Assembly (NCBI GenBank): GCA_036258315.1
Contig: DATADX010000001.1
Span: 1 to 43,384 of the forward strand
Length of the DNA stretch: 43,384 bases
Direction of reading: 5' to 3'
Origin: DASSYK01 sp036258315
GTDB taxonomy: Bacteria > Actinomycetota > Thermoleophilia > Solirubrobacterales > 70-9
Part shown: piece by piece, positions 21,848 through 29,726 of the stretch
How positions within the stretch are numbered: position 1 is the stretch's first letter
Layout of the letters: every line of letters begins with the position of its first letter
Position numbers and translations under genes: made by a program
Notes under the pieces: generated by a model
What the model was told of the DNA's origin: nothing
Seen by the model: only the letters and a program-made list of their open reading frames with translations
Database searches by the model: none

Positions 21848-23305
21848 ATGGCAACGGCAACGGCAAGGAAGACGGAAGTACTCGAGCTGAAGAACTTCAT
21901 CGGCGGCGAGTTCACCGACCCGTCCTCGGGCGAGACGGAGGACGTCGTCAACCCGGCGACCGGCGAGGTGATCGCGCGGGCGCCGCTCTCGAGCAAGGAG
22001 GACGTCGACAAGGCGGTCGCCGCCGCGCGGAAGGCGTTCGAGAGCTGGCAGAACACGACCCCGTCCCAGCGCCAGGACCTGCTCCTGAAGCTCGCCGACG
22101 CCTTCGCCGAGCGAGCCGACGAGATCACCGATCTCGAGACGATGGACGCCGGGAAGCCTCGGCAGGCGATGTTCGACGAGGAGATCGGGCCGATGGTCGA
22201 CCAGTTGCGCTTCTTCGCCGGAGCCGCCCGGAACCTGGAGGGCAAGGCCGCCGGCGAGTACATGGAGGGGCATACGTCCTTCGTGCGCCGCGAGCCGGTC
22301 GGGGTCTGCGCCCAGATCACGCCCTGGAACTACCCGCTGATGATGGCCGTCTGGAAGATCGGCCCGGCGCTCGCGACCGGCAACACGCTGGTCCTGAAGC
22401 CCGCCGAGACCACCCCGGTGACGACGCTGAAGCTGCTCGCCGAGATGTGCGCCGAGATCTTCCCGCCGGGCGTCGCCAACTTCATCGGCGGACACGGTGA
22501 GCCGGCGGGCGCGGGGTTGGTCACCCATCCCGGCGTCGACTTCGTGTCGCTGACGGGCTCGCCGGAGACCGGCAAGTGGATCGCGGGCGCCGCGGCGGAG
22601 ACGCTGAAGCGGGTCCACCTCGAGCTCGGCGGCAAGGCCCCCGTGGTCGTGTTCGACGACGCCGACATGGACGCCGTCGCCGAGACGATCGCGGGCACCG
22701 GCTACTTCAACGCCGGCCAGGACTGCACGGCGGCGACACGGGTGCTCGCCTCCAAGGCGGTCTACGACAACGTCGTCTCCGGCCTCGCCGAGCAGGCCAA
22801 GGACTACAAGACGGGCGACACGTTCGACCCGGACACCGTCCTCGGCCCGCTCAACTCCGAGCGGCAGCGCGATCGGGTCGAGGGGTTCCTCGAGGACACG
22901 AACGGAGCCGAGATCGTGACGGGCGGAAAGCGCCCCGACCTTCCCGGCTACTTCCTGGAGGCGACGGTGATCGCCGGCCCCGAGCAGGACTCCGAGATGA
23001 TCCAGAAGGAGATCTTCGGGCCGGTGATCACGGTGCAGCCGTTCGACGACGAGGCGAAGGCGATCGAGTGGGCCAACGGCACGCGCTATGGCCTCGCTTC
23101 ATCGGTCTGGACCCGCGACGTCGGCCGCGCCTTCCGCGTCTCGAAGGCGCTGCGGTTCGGGTGCGTGTGGATCAACGACCACATCCCGATCGTCGCCGAG
23201 ATGCCCCACGGAGGGTTCAAGCAGTCGGGCTACGGCAAGGACCTCTCGATGTACTCGCTGGAGGACTACACCGTCGCCAAGCACGTGATGGCGAACCACA
23301 CGTAG
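21848..23305 (+). CDS. Aldehyde dehydrogenase, gamma-aminobutyraldehyde dehydrogenase type
   Basis: A protein of 485 residues. Family motifs: TPWNYPLMMAVWKIGPALA (about 158-176), LTGSPETGKWI, the general base in LELGGKAPV, and the nucleophile Cys in NAGQDCTAATRV. The QDCTAATRV form, with the ending YGKDLSMYSLEDYTVAKHVM, is typical of aminobutyraldehyde dehydrogenases. It would oxidise 4-aminobutyraldehyde from the putrescine aminotransferase to GABA, yielding NAD(P)H. An AGGAGGAG ribosome-binding site lies 7 bases before the ATG. It is the last gene of the operon and is convergent with the metallopeptidase gene 6 bases away. Confidence 0.9.
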   Translation: MATATARKTEVLELKNFIGGEFTDPSSGETEDVVNPATGEVIARAPLSSKEDVDKAVAAARKAFESWQNTTPSQRQDLLLKLADAFAERADEITDLETMDAGKPRQAMFDEEIGPMVDQLRFFAGAARNLEGKAAGEYMEGHTSFVRREPVGVCAQITPWNYPLMMAVWKIGPALATGNTLVLKPAETTPVTTLKLLAEMCAEIFPPGVANFIGGHGEPAGAGLVTHPGVDFVSLTGSPETGKWIAGAAAETLKRVHLELGGKAPVVVFDDADMDAVAETIAGTGYFNAGQDCTAATRVLASKAVYDNVVSGLAEQAKDYKTGDTFDPDTVLGPLNSERQRDRVEGFLEDTNGAEIVTGGKRPDLPGYFLEATVIAGPEQDSEMIQKEIFGPVITVQPFDDEAKAIEWANGTRYGLASSVWTRDVGRAFRVSKALRFGCVWINDHIPIVAEMPHGGFKQSGYGKDLSMYSLEDYTVAKHVMANHT

Positions 23306-23311
23306 CCGGTC

Positions 23312-23884
23312 TCACAAGCCGAGGCCGCGGACCCCGCGCTCGTCCCAGCCGAGGTGGTGCGCCACCTCGTGGCGCACCGTGCGCTCCACCTGCGCCTGCA
23401 GGAGCGCCGGGTCGTGGCCGAAGTCCCGCTCCAGCGTGTCCTGGTAGATCACGATCCGGTCGGGATAGGTATCGCGGGCGACGGTGCCGCCGATGTAGTG
23501 ACCGTAGGCGCGGTGCTCGTGACCAAGGTTCGAGACGACCACCGGCGTCGTCTCGAGCAGCTGCTGGAAGTCCGCGGGTAGGTCGTCCAGTGCCCGCATC
23601 ACCAGCTCGTCGAACTCGCTCGGCGGGTAGTCGGGAACGGGCAGCGCGGCGAGCGCCTCGCTGCGGTCGACGAGCCGCCGGAACTCCGGCTCTGGCATCT
23701 CGTCCCCGATCATGGCGACGGTCGCCCACGCGGCCAGCAATGCGATCGCGACGGCGCCGGCGATGATCGTGAGGAGACCGCCGAGGCCCCCGAGCGAGGG
23801 CGGGTTGAGCAGCAGCAGGGCGAGCCCGGCGACGAAGGCGGTCAGGGCGGCGGCTCGCAGAGACGGGGCGAGGGCTTCCCTCAT
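23312..23884 (-). CDS. Membrane-anchored minimal zinc metallopeptidase (HExxH)
   Basis: A protein of 190 residues. Two hydrophobic stretches at about 9-24 and 32-52 anchor the N-terminus. The C-terminal 105 residues form a small metallopeptidase-like domain ending in RHEVAHHLGWDERG, which provides HExxH plus a downstream Asp/Glu. This matches the minimal matrix-metalloprotease-like family common in actinobacteria (formerly DUF1025), of unknown substrate; most relatives lack the membrane part. The start at 23884 is preferred because TAACCT ends 7 bases upstream; an earlier in-frame start would include that box. Confidence 0.75.
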   Translation of the reverse strand: MREALAPSLRAAALTAFVAGLALLLLNPPSLGGLGGLLTIIAGAVAIALLAAWATVAMIGDEMPEPEFRRLVDRSEALAALPVPDYPPSEFDELVMRALDDLPADFQQLLETTPVVVSNLGHEHRAYGHYIGGTVARDTYPDRIVIYQDTLERDFGHDPALLQAQVERTVRHEVAHHLGWDERGVRGLGL

Positions 23885-23891
23885 GCGAATC

Positions 23892-23897
23892 AGGTTA
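23892..23897 (-). promoter_or_regulatory. Predicted -10 box of a leaderless promoter for the metallopeptidase gene
   Basis: TAACCT on the minus strand, separated by 7 bases from the ATG at 23884. No clear -35 is seen. Confidence 0.4.
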
Positions 23898-23997
23898 GAG
23901 AGGCGTCGCATGGGGTGGATTTGGAGGGATTTCGTGCCCTTGTCGGGGGCGCGGGAACGGGTTAGGGTCGGTCGCACCCAAGAGAGGAGTGATCGAG

Positions 23998-24387
23998 ATG
24001 GGAGAGAACGCCGATGCCGTCAAGGCCCGCTGGGATGACTTCGGCAAGGGGGACATCGATGGCGCCGTGTCCACCACGGATGAGAATGCCGAGATCGTGA
24101 TTCCGGAGACCCTGCCGTGGGGAGGCACGTACCGGGGCCCGGACGGGTTCAAGGAGATGATCCAGAAGTTCCTGTCCAACTTCGAGTCGGTCGACCCGAG
24201 GCCGACCGCATTTCTCGAAGCCGACGACGGCGAGACCGTGGTCGTGGTCGTCGAGGGCGTGGGTAAGACCAAGTCCGGAAACGAGCTGCGCGGCCGCTCG
24301 GTGTGGCTCTACAAGGTGAGCGGCGGCACGCTGACCGGCGCCGAGTTCTTCGGCGACACGGCTCAAGCTCGGGACGCGGTCGGCTAG
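23998..24387 (+). CDS. SnoaL/NTF2-like family protein
   Basis: A protein of 129 residues. It starts with a helix (VKARWDDFGKGDIDGAV), continues with YRGPDGFKEMIQKFL and ends in alternating beta strands (TVVVVVEGVGKTKSG, GRSVWLYKVSGGTL), the cone-shaped NTF2-like fold used by ketosteroid isomerase-like enzymes and small-ligand-binding proteins. No catalytic residue set can be assigned. The ATG at 23998 has an AGAGGAG ribosome-binding site; a GTG at 23989 is the alternative. The stop overlaps that of the convergent small-peptide gene. Confidence 0.78.
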   Translation: MGENADAVKARWDDFGKGDIDGAVSTTDENAEIVIPETLPWGGTYRGPDGFKEMIQKFLSNFESVDPRPTAFLEADDGETVVVVVEGVGKTKSGNELRGRSVWLYKVSGGTLTGAEFFGDTAQARDAVG

Positions 24388-24554
24388 CGGGCGAGGGGGT
24401 AGCCCGGCGGAACGCTTCCGTGCGGACCCGGGGTGGCGTTGGGAAGCGCGTCCCCCTGGGCCGCACTGGCGTGCCCGCTCGACCCGCCCGCGAACGCGAG
24501 CGCGGTGGCGGCAAGCGCGGCGGCCGCGATAGCGGCGAGCCTCTTGCATGTCAT
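24384..24554 (-). CDS. Small secreted peptide, 56 residues
   Basis: A short gene: N-terminus MTCKRLAAIAAAALAA, a hydrophobic core to residue 22, then an exit with HASA-AQ (cleavage likely near 31/32). The mature peptide would be about 25 residues, rich in Pro and Gly and ending in PPGYPLAR. No cysteine is left after cleavage. TAACGC on the minus strand (24563-24568) lies 8 bases before the ATG, consistent with a leaderless transcript. It overlaps the NTF2-like gene tail-to-tail by 4 bases. Function unknown; it could be a small exported factor. Confidence 0.5.
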   Translation of the reverse strand: MTCKRLAAIAAAALAATALAFAGGSSGHASAAQGDALPNATPGPHGSVPPGYPLAR

Positions 24555-24620
24555 CGCGTTGAGCGTTACCCGCCCAGTATCGGGCCGAACGGCGCCGGCT
24601 TGAGCGCCGTTGAAAGCTGT

Positions 24621-26306
24621 CTAGAACGCCGCGCGGCTGCGCAGGCGTGAGCGCAGGCTGCGGCGGTCCTTGAGGATGCGCTGGGCGGCGTTGTGGCCCG
24701 ATGCGGCCATCACCCCGCCACCCGGGTGGGTGCCCGCGCCGCACAGGTAGAGGCCGTGCACCGGGGTCGCGTACTGGGCGAGCTGCGGGACCGGTCGCAT
24801 GAACGCCATCTGGGCGAGATCCTGCTCGCCCTGGAAGATCGAGCCGTCGACGAGACCGAAGATGCGCTCGAGGTCGGGCGGGGCGAGGACCTCGCGCTCG
24901 ACGATCGCGCCGGGCACGTTCGGGGCGTAGCGGCCGAGGTGCTCGATGCAGGCGTCGGCGTAGCGCTCCCGCGCGCCGTCTCCCCAGGCCTCTTCGCCGG
25001 GCGGACCGTATTGGGTGAACATCGTCATCACGTAGCTGCCGTCGTCGGTCAGGGTGGAGTCGACGTGCGAGGGCAGCTCGGCCTCCACGTAGGGGTTCTC
25101 GGCGGGCTTGCCGAGCGTGGCGTCCTGCCAGGCGCGCTCGAGGTAGTCGATCGAGGGGCAGAGGTTGACCCCGGCGGACATCATCATCTCTTGCTCGGTG
25201 GCGGTGACGTTCTCGTAGCGCGGGGGCTCCGAGAGGACCATGTTGATCTTCACCGAGCCGCCGCGGGTCCGGTAGCGGCGCATGTCGCCGGCGACCTCTT
25301 CGGGGAAGTGCTCGGCGCCCGCGAGGTCGAGGACCGTGGTCTTGGGGTGGGCGCCGGACGCGACGATCGGGGCGGTGATCGTGTCGCCGCTCGCCAGGGT
25401 GACGCCGACCGTACGCCCGTCGCGCACGTCGATCGATGCGACCTCGGCGCCGGTGCGGATCTCCGCGCCCGCGGTCTCCGCCGAGGCGGCGATCGCCTCG
25501 CTGATCGCGCCCATTCCCCCGATCACCTGGCCCCACGCGCCCTCGATCCCGTCCAGCTCGCCGAGCGCGTGGTGGAGCAGGTTGTAGGCGGTGCCGGGCG
25601 TCCGCGGCCCGGCCCAGACGCCGACCACCCCGGTGGAGGCCATCGATCCCTTCAGCCCGTCCAGCTCGAAGTAGTCGTCGAGCAGGTCCCCGACCGACAG
25701 GGTGAACATCCGGACCAGCTCCGCGACCTCGCGCTTGCTCATCCCGCCGATCCGCCCGGCCTCGCGAAGCAGCGCCGCGATGTCGGCGGGAGCCTTCGAG
25801 CCCGGAGCGGGAGGCGCCTTCAGCATCATCGGCCGCACGAACGCGGCGGCGCGGAACATCAGCTCCTCGAACGGCTCGTAGGCTTCTGCGTCCGCAAGGC
25901 TCTGCTTCGCGATCGAGGCGGCGGTGCCGGCGGCGTCGTTGTGGAAGAAGATCGGCCCCTGCTCGGTGAGCGCGACGTAGGCCGGGTCGAGGGGGATCGC
26001 GCGGTAGCCGTGGCGCGCCAGGTCAAGGTCGTTGACGACCTTGGGCTGGAGCATCGAGACGACGTAGGAGGCGCGGGAGACCCGCTTGCCCGGCCAGACC
26101 TCCTCGGTGACGCAGGCCCCGCCGAGGATCTCGCGGCGCTCGAGTACGCAGACCTCGAGACCGGCCCGGGCGAGGTACGCGGCGGCGGTCAGCCCGTTGT
26201 GGCCGCCGCCGACGACGACCGCGTCGAACGAGCTGCGACCGCTCCCGGTGCGCTTCGCCGCCGACGGGGCGGGCGGTGCGCCGGGCGGGGTGGTCGCGGC
26301 CTCCAT
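24621..26306 (-). CDS. FAD-dependent oxidoreductase, phytoene desaturase/PYROXD2-like (paralogue 1)
   Basis: A protein of 561 residues. The N-terminal dinucleotide fold is DAVVVGGGHNGLTAAAYLARAG (28-49) with the ribose-binding Glu in VLERRE and LGGAC next to it; the C-terminal FAD motif is GLYLCGAGTHPGGGV near 527. This is the carotenoid-desaturase-like amine oxidase superfamily. In bacteria this branch is not limited to carotenoids, and no other carotenoid gene is present. A paralogue is encoded at 30899-32506. The ATG at 26306 lies 8 bases after TAGTCT; the 18-base palindrome at 26333-26350 covers the -35. Confidence 0.85.
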   Translation of the reverse strand: MEAATTPPGAPPAPSAAKRTGSGRSSFDAVVVGGGHNGLTAAAYLARAGLEVCVLERREILGGACVTEEVWPGKRVSRASYVVSMLQPKVVNDLDLARHGYRAIPLDPAYVALTEQGPIFFHNDAAGTAASIAKQSLADAEAYEPFEELMFRAAAFVRPMMLKAPPAPGSKAPADIAALLREAGRIGGMSKREVAELVRMFTLSVGDLLDDYFELDGLKGSMASTGVVGVWAGPRTPGTAYNLLHHALGELDGIEGAWGQVIGGMGAISEAIAASAETAGAEIRTGAEVASIDVRDGRTVGVTLASGDTITAPIVASGAHPKTTVLDLAGAEHFPEEVAGDMRRYRTRGGSVKINMVLSEPPRYENVTATEQEMMMSAGVNLCPSIDYLERAWQDATLGKPAENPYVEAELPSHVDSTLTDDGSYVMTMFTQYGPPGEEAWGDGARERYADACIEHLGRYAPNVPGAIVEREVLAPPDLERIFGLVDGSIFQGEQDLAQMAFMRPVPQLAQYATPVHGLYLCGAGTHPGGGVMAASGHNAAQRILKDRRSLRSRLRSRAAF

Positions 26307-26314
26307 CGCGCGGC

Positions 26315-26343
26315 AGACTAGCACTTCGTGAAATTGACTACAA
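26315..26343 (-). promoter_or_regulatory. Predicted leaderless promoter of the flavin oxidoreductase gene
   Basis: On the minus strand TTGTAG (26338-26343), a 17-base spacer and TAGTCT (26315-26320), then 8 bases to the ATG. The -35 lies inside the palindrome at 26333-26350. Confidence 0.55.
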
Positions 26344-26350
26344 GGTCAAT
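26333..26350. promoter_or_regulatory. Operator candidate ATTGAC-TACAAG-GTCAAT
   Basis: Perfect 6-base arms around a 6-base centre. Apart from one centre base, the 16-base core TTGACTACAAGGTCAA is the same as the site at 29691-29706. It overlaps the stop codon of the acyl-CoA synthetase gene and the -35 of the next gene, so binding should repress the latter. Confidence 0.65.
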
Positions 26351-28448
26351 CGCGGGTGATCTCCCGTGCACGGGCGACGGCGTCGACCGCGATCGCGCGA
26401 TCGCTGTCGACCAGCACCGGGTTGAGCTCGAGCAGCGACAGCCCCCGATCGAGCAGGAGGTCCGCGGCGCGGCTGGCCAGCTCGGCCGCGGCCGAAAGCG
26501 CCAGCTGCTCCTGCGCGCGGGCGCCGGTCAGCAGCGGTGCGGCGCGGAGCGACCGGATCGCCGCCTCGATCCGGCCCGGGTCGGCCGGGAGGGGGATCAC
26601 CGCGACGTCGTCGAGGGCCTCCGTCCAGACCCCGCCGAGCGCGATCGCAAGCGCCGGGACGACGCCGTCGTTGCGGATCCCGACCAGCAGCTCGACCTCT
26701 CCGCCGGCCATCTCCTCGACCAGCACCCGCGTGCGCTCCGCTCCGCCGCCCCCGATCCGGTCGAAGGCCGAGCGAACCGCCTCCTCGTCGTCGAGGCCCA
26801 GGGCGAGGGCCCCGGATTCGCTCTTGTGGAGCAGCCCGGGACGGATCAGCTTCAGCGCCACCGCCGAGCCAAGCTCGCGCCATGCCGCGACGGCGTCATC
26901 GGGGTCGCTCGCGGCGCGGCCGCGGGGAATCGCAATCCCGGCCTCGCCGAGCATTCGCTTTGCGGCGACCTCGTCCAGGTAGTCGCCGCGCCGGCGCGCA
27001 GGCGCCGAGCCGTTCAGCGACGTGTGAGCCGCCGCTGCGATCGAGCGCAGCCGCTCGGGCGCGGCGTCGGCGGAGCGCAGCGCCCGGGCGCAGACGAGGC
27101 CGGTCCCGAGGCCCGCGAGGCCGATCACCCCGCCCGCGCCGAGCTCCGCCGTCGCCGCATCGTCGATCAGATCCGGGAGCGTCGAGCAGACGAGCACCGA
27201 GGCGTCGGTCTGCCGCGAACCGGCGAGAATGCCCTCGCGGACCGCGCGCCAGCTCGCCTCGGATTCCTCGTCGAGGCCGTCGGGGTGGTCGTAGAGGACG
27301 AGCAGCTGGTCGATGCCGGGGTCGGCCCCCACCGCGGAGATGATCGCCGCGAGCCGGTCGACGTCGCCCCAGATCATCGCGGTGTAGTCGAGCGGGTTCG
27401 CGATCGTCGCGGCCGCCGGCACGAGCTCCCGAAGGGCGTCGGTCGTCAGGTCCGACAGCGCGGGCAGGTCGATCCCGAGCCGCGAGGCCTCATCGGCGGC
27501 GAGCCCGGAGTCGCCGCCCGAGCAGGTGAGGACGGCGAGACCGCCGTCGCCCCTGGGCCGAGCCGATGGCTCGGCGAGCGCCTTGGCGAGTTCGAGGAGC
27601 TCGTGCGGATCGGACGCCCAGGCCGCGCCGGCCTCCTCGATCAAGGCTCGGAAGACGCGCTGATCGCCGGCGATCGAGGCCGTGTGCGCGGCTGCCGCGC
27701 GAGCGCCGGCCTCCGACGAACCCACCTTGAGAACCGCGACCGGGACGCCGGCCTCGGCGCAATCGGCGAGCGCGGAGGCGAGGCGGGCGCCGTCGCCGTC
27801 CTCCTCCAGGAACAGCGCGATCGAGCCGACACCCTCCCGGCGCGCCAGCGATGCGAGCCAGTCGCTTGCGTCGAGTACCGCATGGTTGCCGCCGGACACG
27901 ACGGTGTGGAAGCGGAGGCCGCGGCGCGACCCGAGCGCGTTGACGGCGACGTTTCCGCTCTGCGAGACCAGCGCGACGGCGCCGGGCTCGAGCGGGGCGA
28001 CCGAGTCGCCCCAGAGCGGGGCGCGGACGTGGGTCGAGATCAGGCCGTTGCCGTTCGGCCCGCAGACGGGCAGCCCGGCGGCGCGTGCCGCATCGCGGAG
28101 GTCCCGCTGCAGCTCCGCGCCGCCCTCCGCCTCGGCGAAGCCGGCCGAGACCACGACCGCGCCGCCGCAGCCGAGCTCGCCTGCCTCGGCGATCACGGCC
28201 GGCACGGCCGCCGCCGGGATCGCGACCACGACCGCGTCGACCGGCTCGCCGATGTCACCGAGGCTGGGCACACACGGATAGCCGTGCGCGTTCTCGCGGC
28301 CGGGGTTGACGCCGTGGACGGCTCCCCGGTAGCCCGCGCGCCGGAGGTTGCGCAGCACGGCTCCCCCGTACGAGTCGGGGCGCTCGGTGGCGCCGACCAC
28401 GGCCACCGAGCGGGGCTCGAGCAGCGGGGTCAGGTCCTTGGCCGGCAC
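26346..28448 (-). CDS. NDP-forming acyl-CoA synthetase (fused alpha/beta subunits)
   Basis: A protein of 700 residues. The N-terminal CoA-binding domain starts SVAVVGATERPDSYGG (residues 14-29). The succinyl-CoA-synthetase-like part contains LVSQSGNVAVNA and the phospho-His site AAAHTASIAGD. The C-terminal third is an ATP-grasp domain (YLDEVAAKRMLGEAGI, LLHKSESGALALGL, EEMAGGEVELLVG). It forms an acyl-CoA from a carboxylic acid, or makes ATP from the CoA ester. The substrate is unknown; its partner is the acyl-CoA dehydrogenase 16 bases upstream. The GTG at 28448 is the start. Its stop codon lies inside the operator of the next unit. Confidence 0.87.
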   Translation of the reverse strand: MPAKDLTPLLEPRSVAVVGATERPDSYGGAVLRNLRRAGYRGAVHGVNPGRENAHGYPCVPSLGDIGEPVDAVVVAIPAAAVPAVIAEAGELGCGGAVVVSAGFAEAEGGAELQRDLRDAARAAGLPVCGPNGNGLISTHVRAPLWGDSVAPLEPGAVALVSQSGNVAVNALGSRRGLRFHTVVSGGNHAVLDASDWLASLARREGVGSIALFLEEDGDGARLASALADCAEAGVPVAVLKVGSSEAGARAAAAHTASIAGDQRVFRALIEEAGAAWASDPHELLELAKALAEPSARPRGDGGLAVLTCSGGDSGLAADEASRLGIDLPALSDLTTDALRELVPAAATIANPLDYTAMIWGDVDRLAAIISAVGADPGIDQLLVLYDHPDGLDEESEASWRAVREGILAGSRQTDASVLVCSTLPDLIDDAATAELGAGGVIGLAGLGTGLVCARALRSADAAPERLRSIAAAAHTSLNGSAPARRRGDYLDEVAAKRMLGEAGIAIPRGRAASDPDDAVAAWRELGSAVALKLIRPGLLHKSESGALALGLDDEEAVRSAFDRIGGGGAERTRVLVEEMAGGEVELLVGIRNDGVVPALAIALGGVWTEALDDVAVIPLPADPGRIEAAIRSLRAAPLLTGARAQEQLALSAAAELASRAADLLLDRGLSLLELNPVLVDSDRAIAVDAVARAREITRD

Positions 28449-28464
28449 CCCTCGGCCGCCCCGG

Positions 28465-29670
28465 TCAGTGCAGGATCCGCTCGACGCCGCGGCGCTCGAG
28501 GCCGCGGGCGACGATCAGCCGTTGGATCTCGCTGGTTCCCTCCCAGATCCGGTCGACGCGGAGCTCACGCAGGAACCGCTCCGCGACGTTCGACCGGGTG
28601 TAGCCGCGTCCGCCGAACGCCTGAACGCAGCGGTCGGCGCACCGCCACGCCGCCTCGCTCACGAACAGCTTCGCCATCGAGGCCTTGTGGTGGCACAGCT
28701 TCGGGTCGGCGCCGGCGTCGATCATCGCCGCCACCTGGAGCGTGAGGAGCCGCCCCGCGGCGGCGTCCGTGGCCGAGTCCGCGAGCGGGAAGGAGACACC
28801 CTGGTAGTCGAAGATCCGCTCGCCGCCCTGCTCGCGCCCGGTCGCCCAGTCGGTCGTCTCCTCGAGCAGCCGCCACATCGCACCGCCTCCGCGGGCCGCG
28901 ATCCCGAGCCGCTCCTCGCTGAACCAGGAGCGCTGCAGGTCGTCGCCGCCGCCGACCCCGCCGATCACGTCATCGGCACCGACCTCGACGTCCGTGAACC
29001 GGATCGTCGGGTGGCGGTCGGGGTAGCTGTGGGTGAAGTCGGGGTCGTCGATCGTCTCGACGCCGGGACGGTCCTTGTCGACGACGAACAGGGTCGGGAG
29101 CCGCTCGCCGTCCTCGATCACGTTCGCCATCACGACGATCACGGAGGCGACGTCGCCGGAGGTCACGAACCACTTCTCGGCGTTGATCCGGTAGCCGCCG
29201 TCCGTGCGCTCGGCCGTCGCCTCGATCCGCGAAGGGTCCGAGCCGGCGCCGCGCTCGGTGACCGCATAGGCGTCGCGGAGCTCGCCGCGCAAGGCCGGGC
29301 GCAGGTAGCGCTCGGCCTGCTCGGGCGAGGCGTGGTCCCAGACGTTGTACGCGTTGGGGACGTGCCAGCTGATCGCGTTGGTGCTCCGACCCCACTGCTC
29401 CTCGACCAGTACCCACTCGGTCTTCGTCCAACCCTGGCCGCCGTGCTCGGGAGCGTGGAGCCCGCCGTTCAGCCCGGCGGCGATCCCCTCCCGGCGGACC
29501 TCCGCGATCACGTCGTCGGGGAGGACGCCGCCGCGGCGCTCGGCGTCCTCCTCGAGGGGGATCAGGACGTCGTCGACGAACCGGCGGGCGCGGGCCTGGA
29601 GCTCGACGGCGCGCTCATCGGGCGCCGCGATCGGGGTGAAGGGGTCGCCGATCTGGGCCGTCGCCGACAT
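28465..29670 (-). CDS. Acyl-CoA dehydrogenase
   Basis: A protein of 401 residues with the three usual domains. Visible motifs are YAVTERGAGSDPS (FAD/substrate region), WFVTSGDVASVIVV, the FAD-binding CVQAFGGRGYTRSN and the catalytic Glu in RIWEGTSEIQRLIVARGL near the end. It introduces a 2,3-double bond into an acyl-CoA, passing electrons to an ETF. Together with the acyl-CoA synthetase it would activate and oxidise a carboxylic acid. The ATG at 29670 follows TAGTGT by 7 bases, giving a leaderless mRNA from a divergent promoter shared with the Rieske gene. Confidence 0.9.
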   Translation of the reverse strand: MSATAQIGDPFTPIAAPDERAVELQARARRFVDDVLIPLEEDAERRGGVLPDDVIAEVRREGIAAGLNGGLHAPEHGGQGWTKTEWVLVEEQWGRSTNAISWHVPNAYNVWDHASPEQAERYLRPALRGELRDAYAVTERGAGSDPSRIEATAERTDGGYRINAEKWFVTSGDVASVIVVMANVIEDGERLPTLFVVDKDRPGVETIDDPDFTHSYPDRHPTIRFTDVEVGADDVIGGVGGGDDLQRSWFSEERLGIAARGGGAMWRLLEETTDWATGREQGGERIFDYQGVSFPLADSATDAAAGRLLTLQVAAMIDAGADPKLCHHKASMAKLFVSEAAWRCADRCVQAFGGRGYTRSNVAERFLRELRVDRIWEGTSEIQRLIVARGLERRGVERILH

Positions 29671-29677
29671 CCCGTGG

Positions 29678-29706
29678 ACACTAGTTGCACTTGACTACAA
29701 AGTCAA
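29678..29706 (-). promoter_or_regulatory. Leaderless promoter of the acyl-CoA dehydrogenase/synthetase operon
   Basis: On the minus strand TTGACT (29701-29706), exactly 17 bases, TAGTGT (29678-29683), then 7 bases to the ATG at 29670. The -35 is one arm of the palindrome. Confidence 0.75.
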
Positions 29707-29707
29707 G
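29690..29707. promoter_or_regulatory. Operator candidate CTTGAC-TACAAA-GTCAAG
   Basis: Perfect 6-base arms around a 6-base centre. Each arm supplies the -35 of one of two divergent promoters, so a single bound dimer would shut both. It shares 15 of 16 core bases with the site at 26334-26349. The TetR protein at 32538-33167, in the same cluster, is the likeliest binder (inference). Confidence 0.75.
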
Positions 29708-29719
29708 AGTCCCTAGGAT
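29691..29719 (+). promoter_or_regulatory. Leaderless promoter of the Rieske oxygenase operon
   Basis: TTGACT (29691-29696), exactly 17 bases, TAGGAT (29714-29719), then 7 bases to the ATG at 29727. Confidence 0.75.
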
Positions 29720-29726
29720 CGCCGCA

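Noticed and set aside
20531..22618. A 695-codon minus-strand open frame
   Set aside because: Antisense to ald and the aldehyde dehydrogenase gene; no recognisable motif.
26328..28745. An 805-codon open frame on the plus strand
   Set aside because: It lies opposite the acyl-CoA synthetase gene, which has complete family motifs; the antisense translation is Arg/Ala/Gly-rich with no domain.
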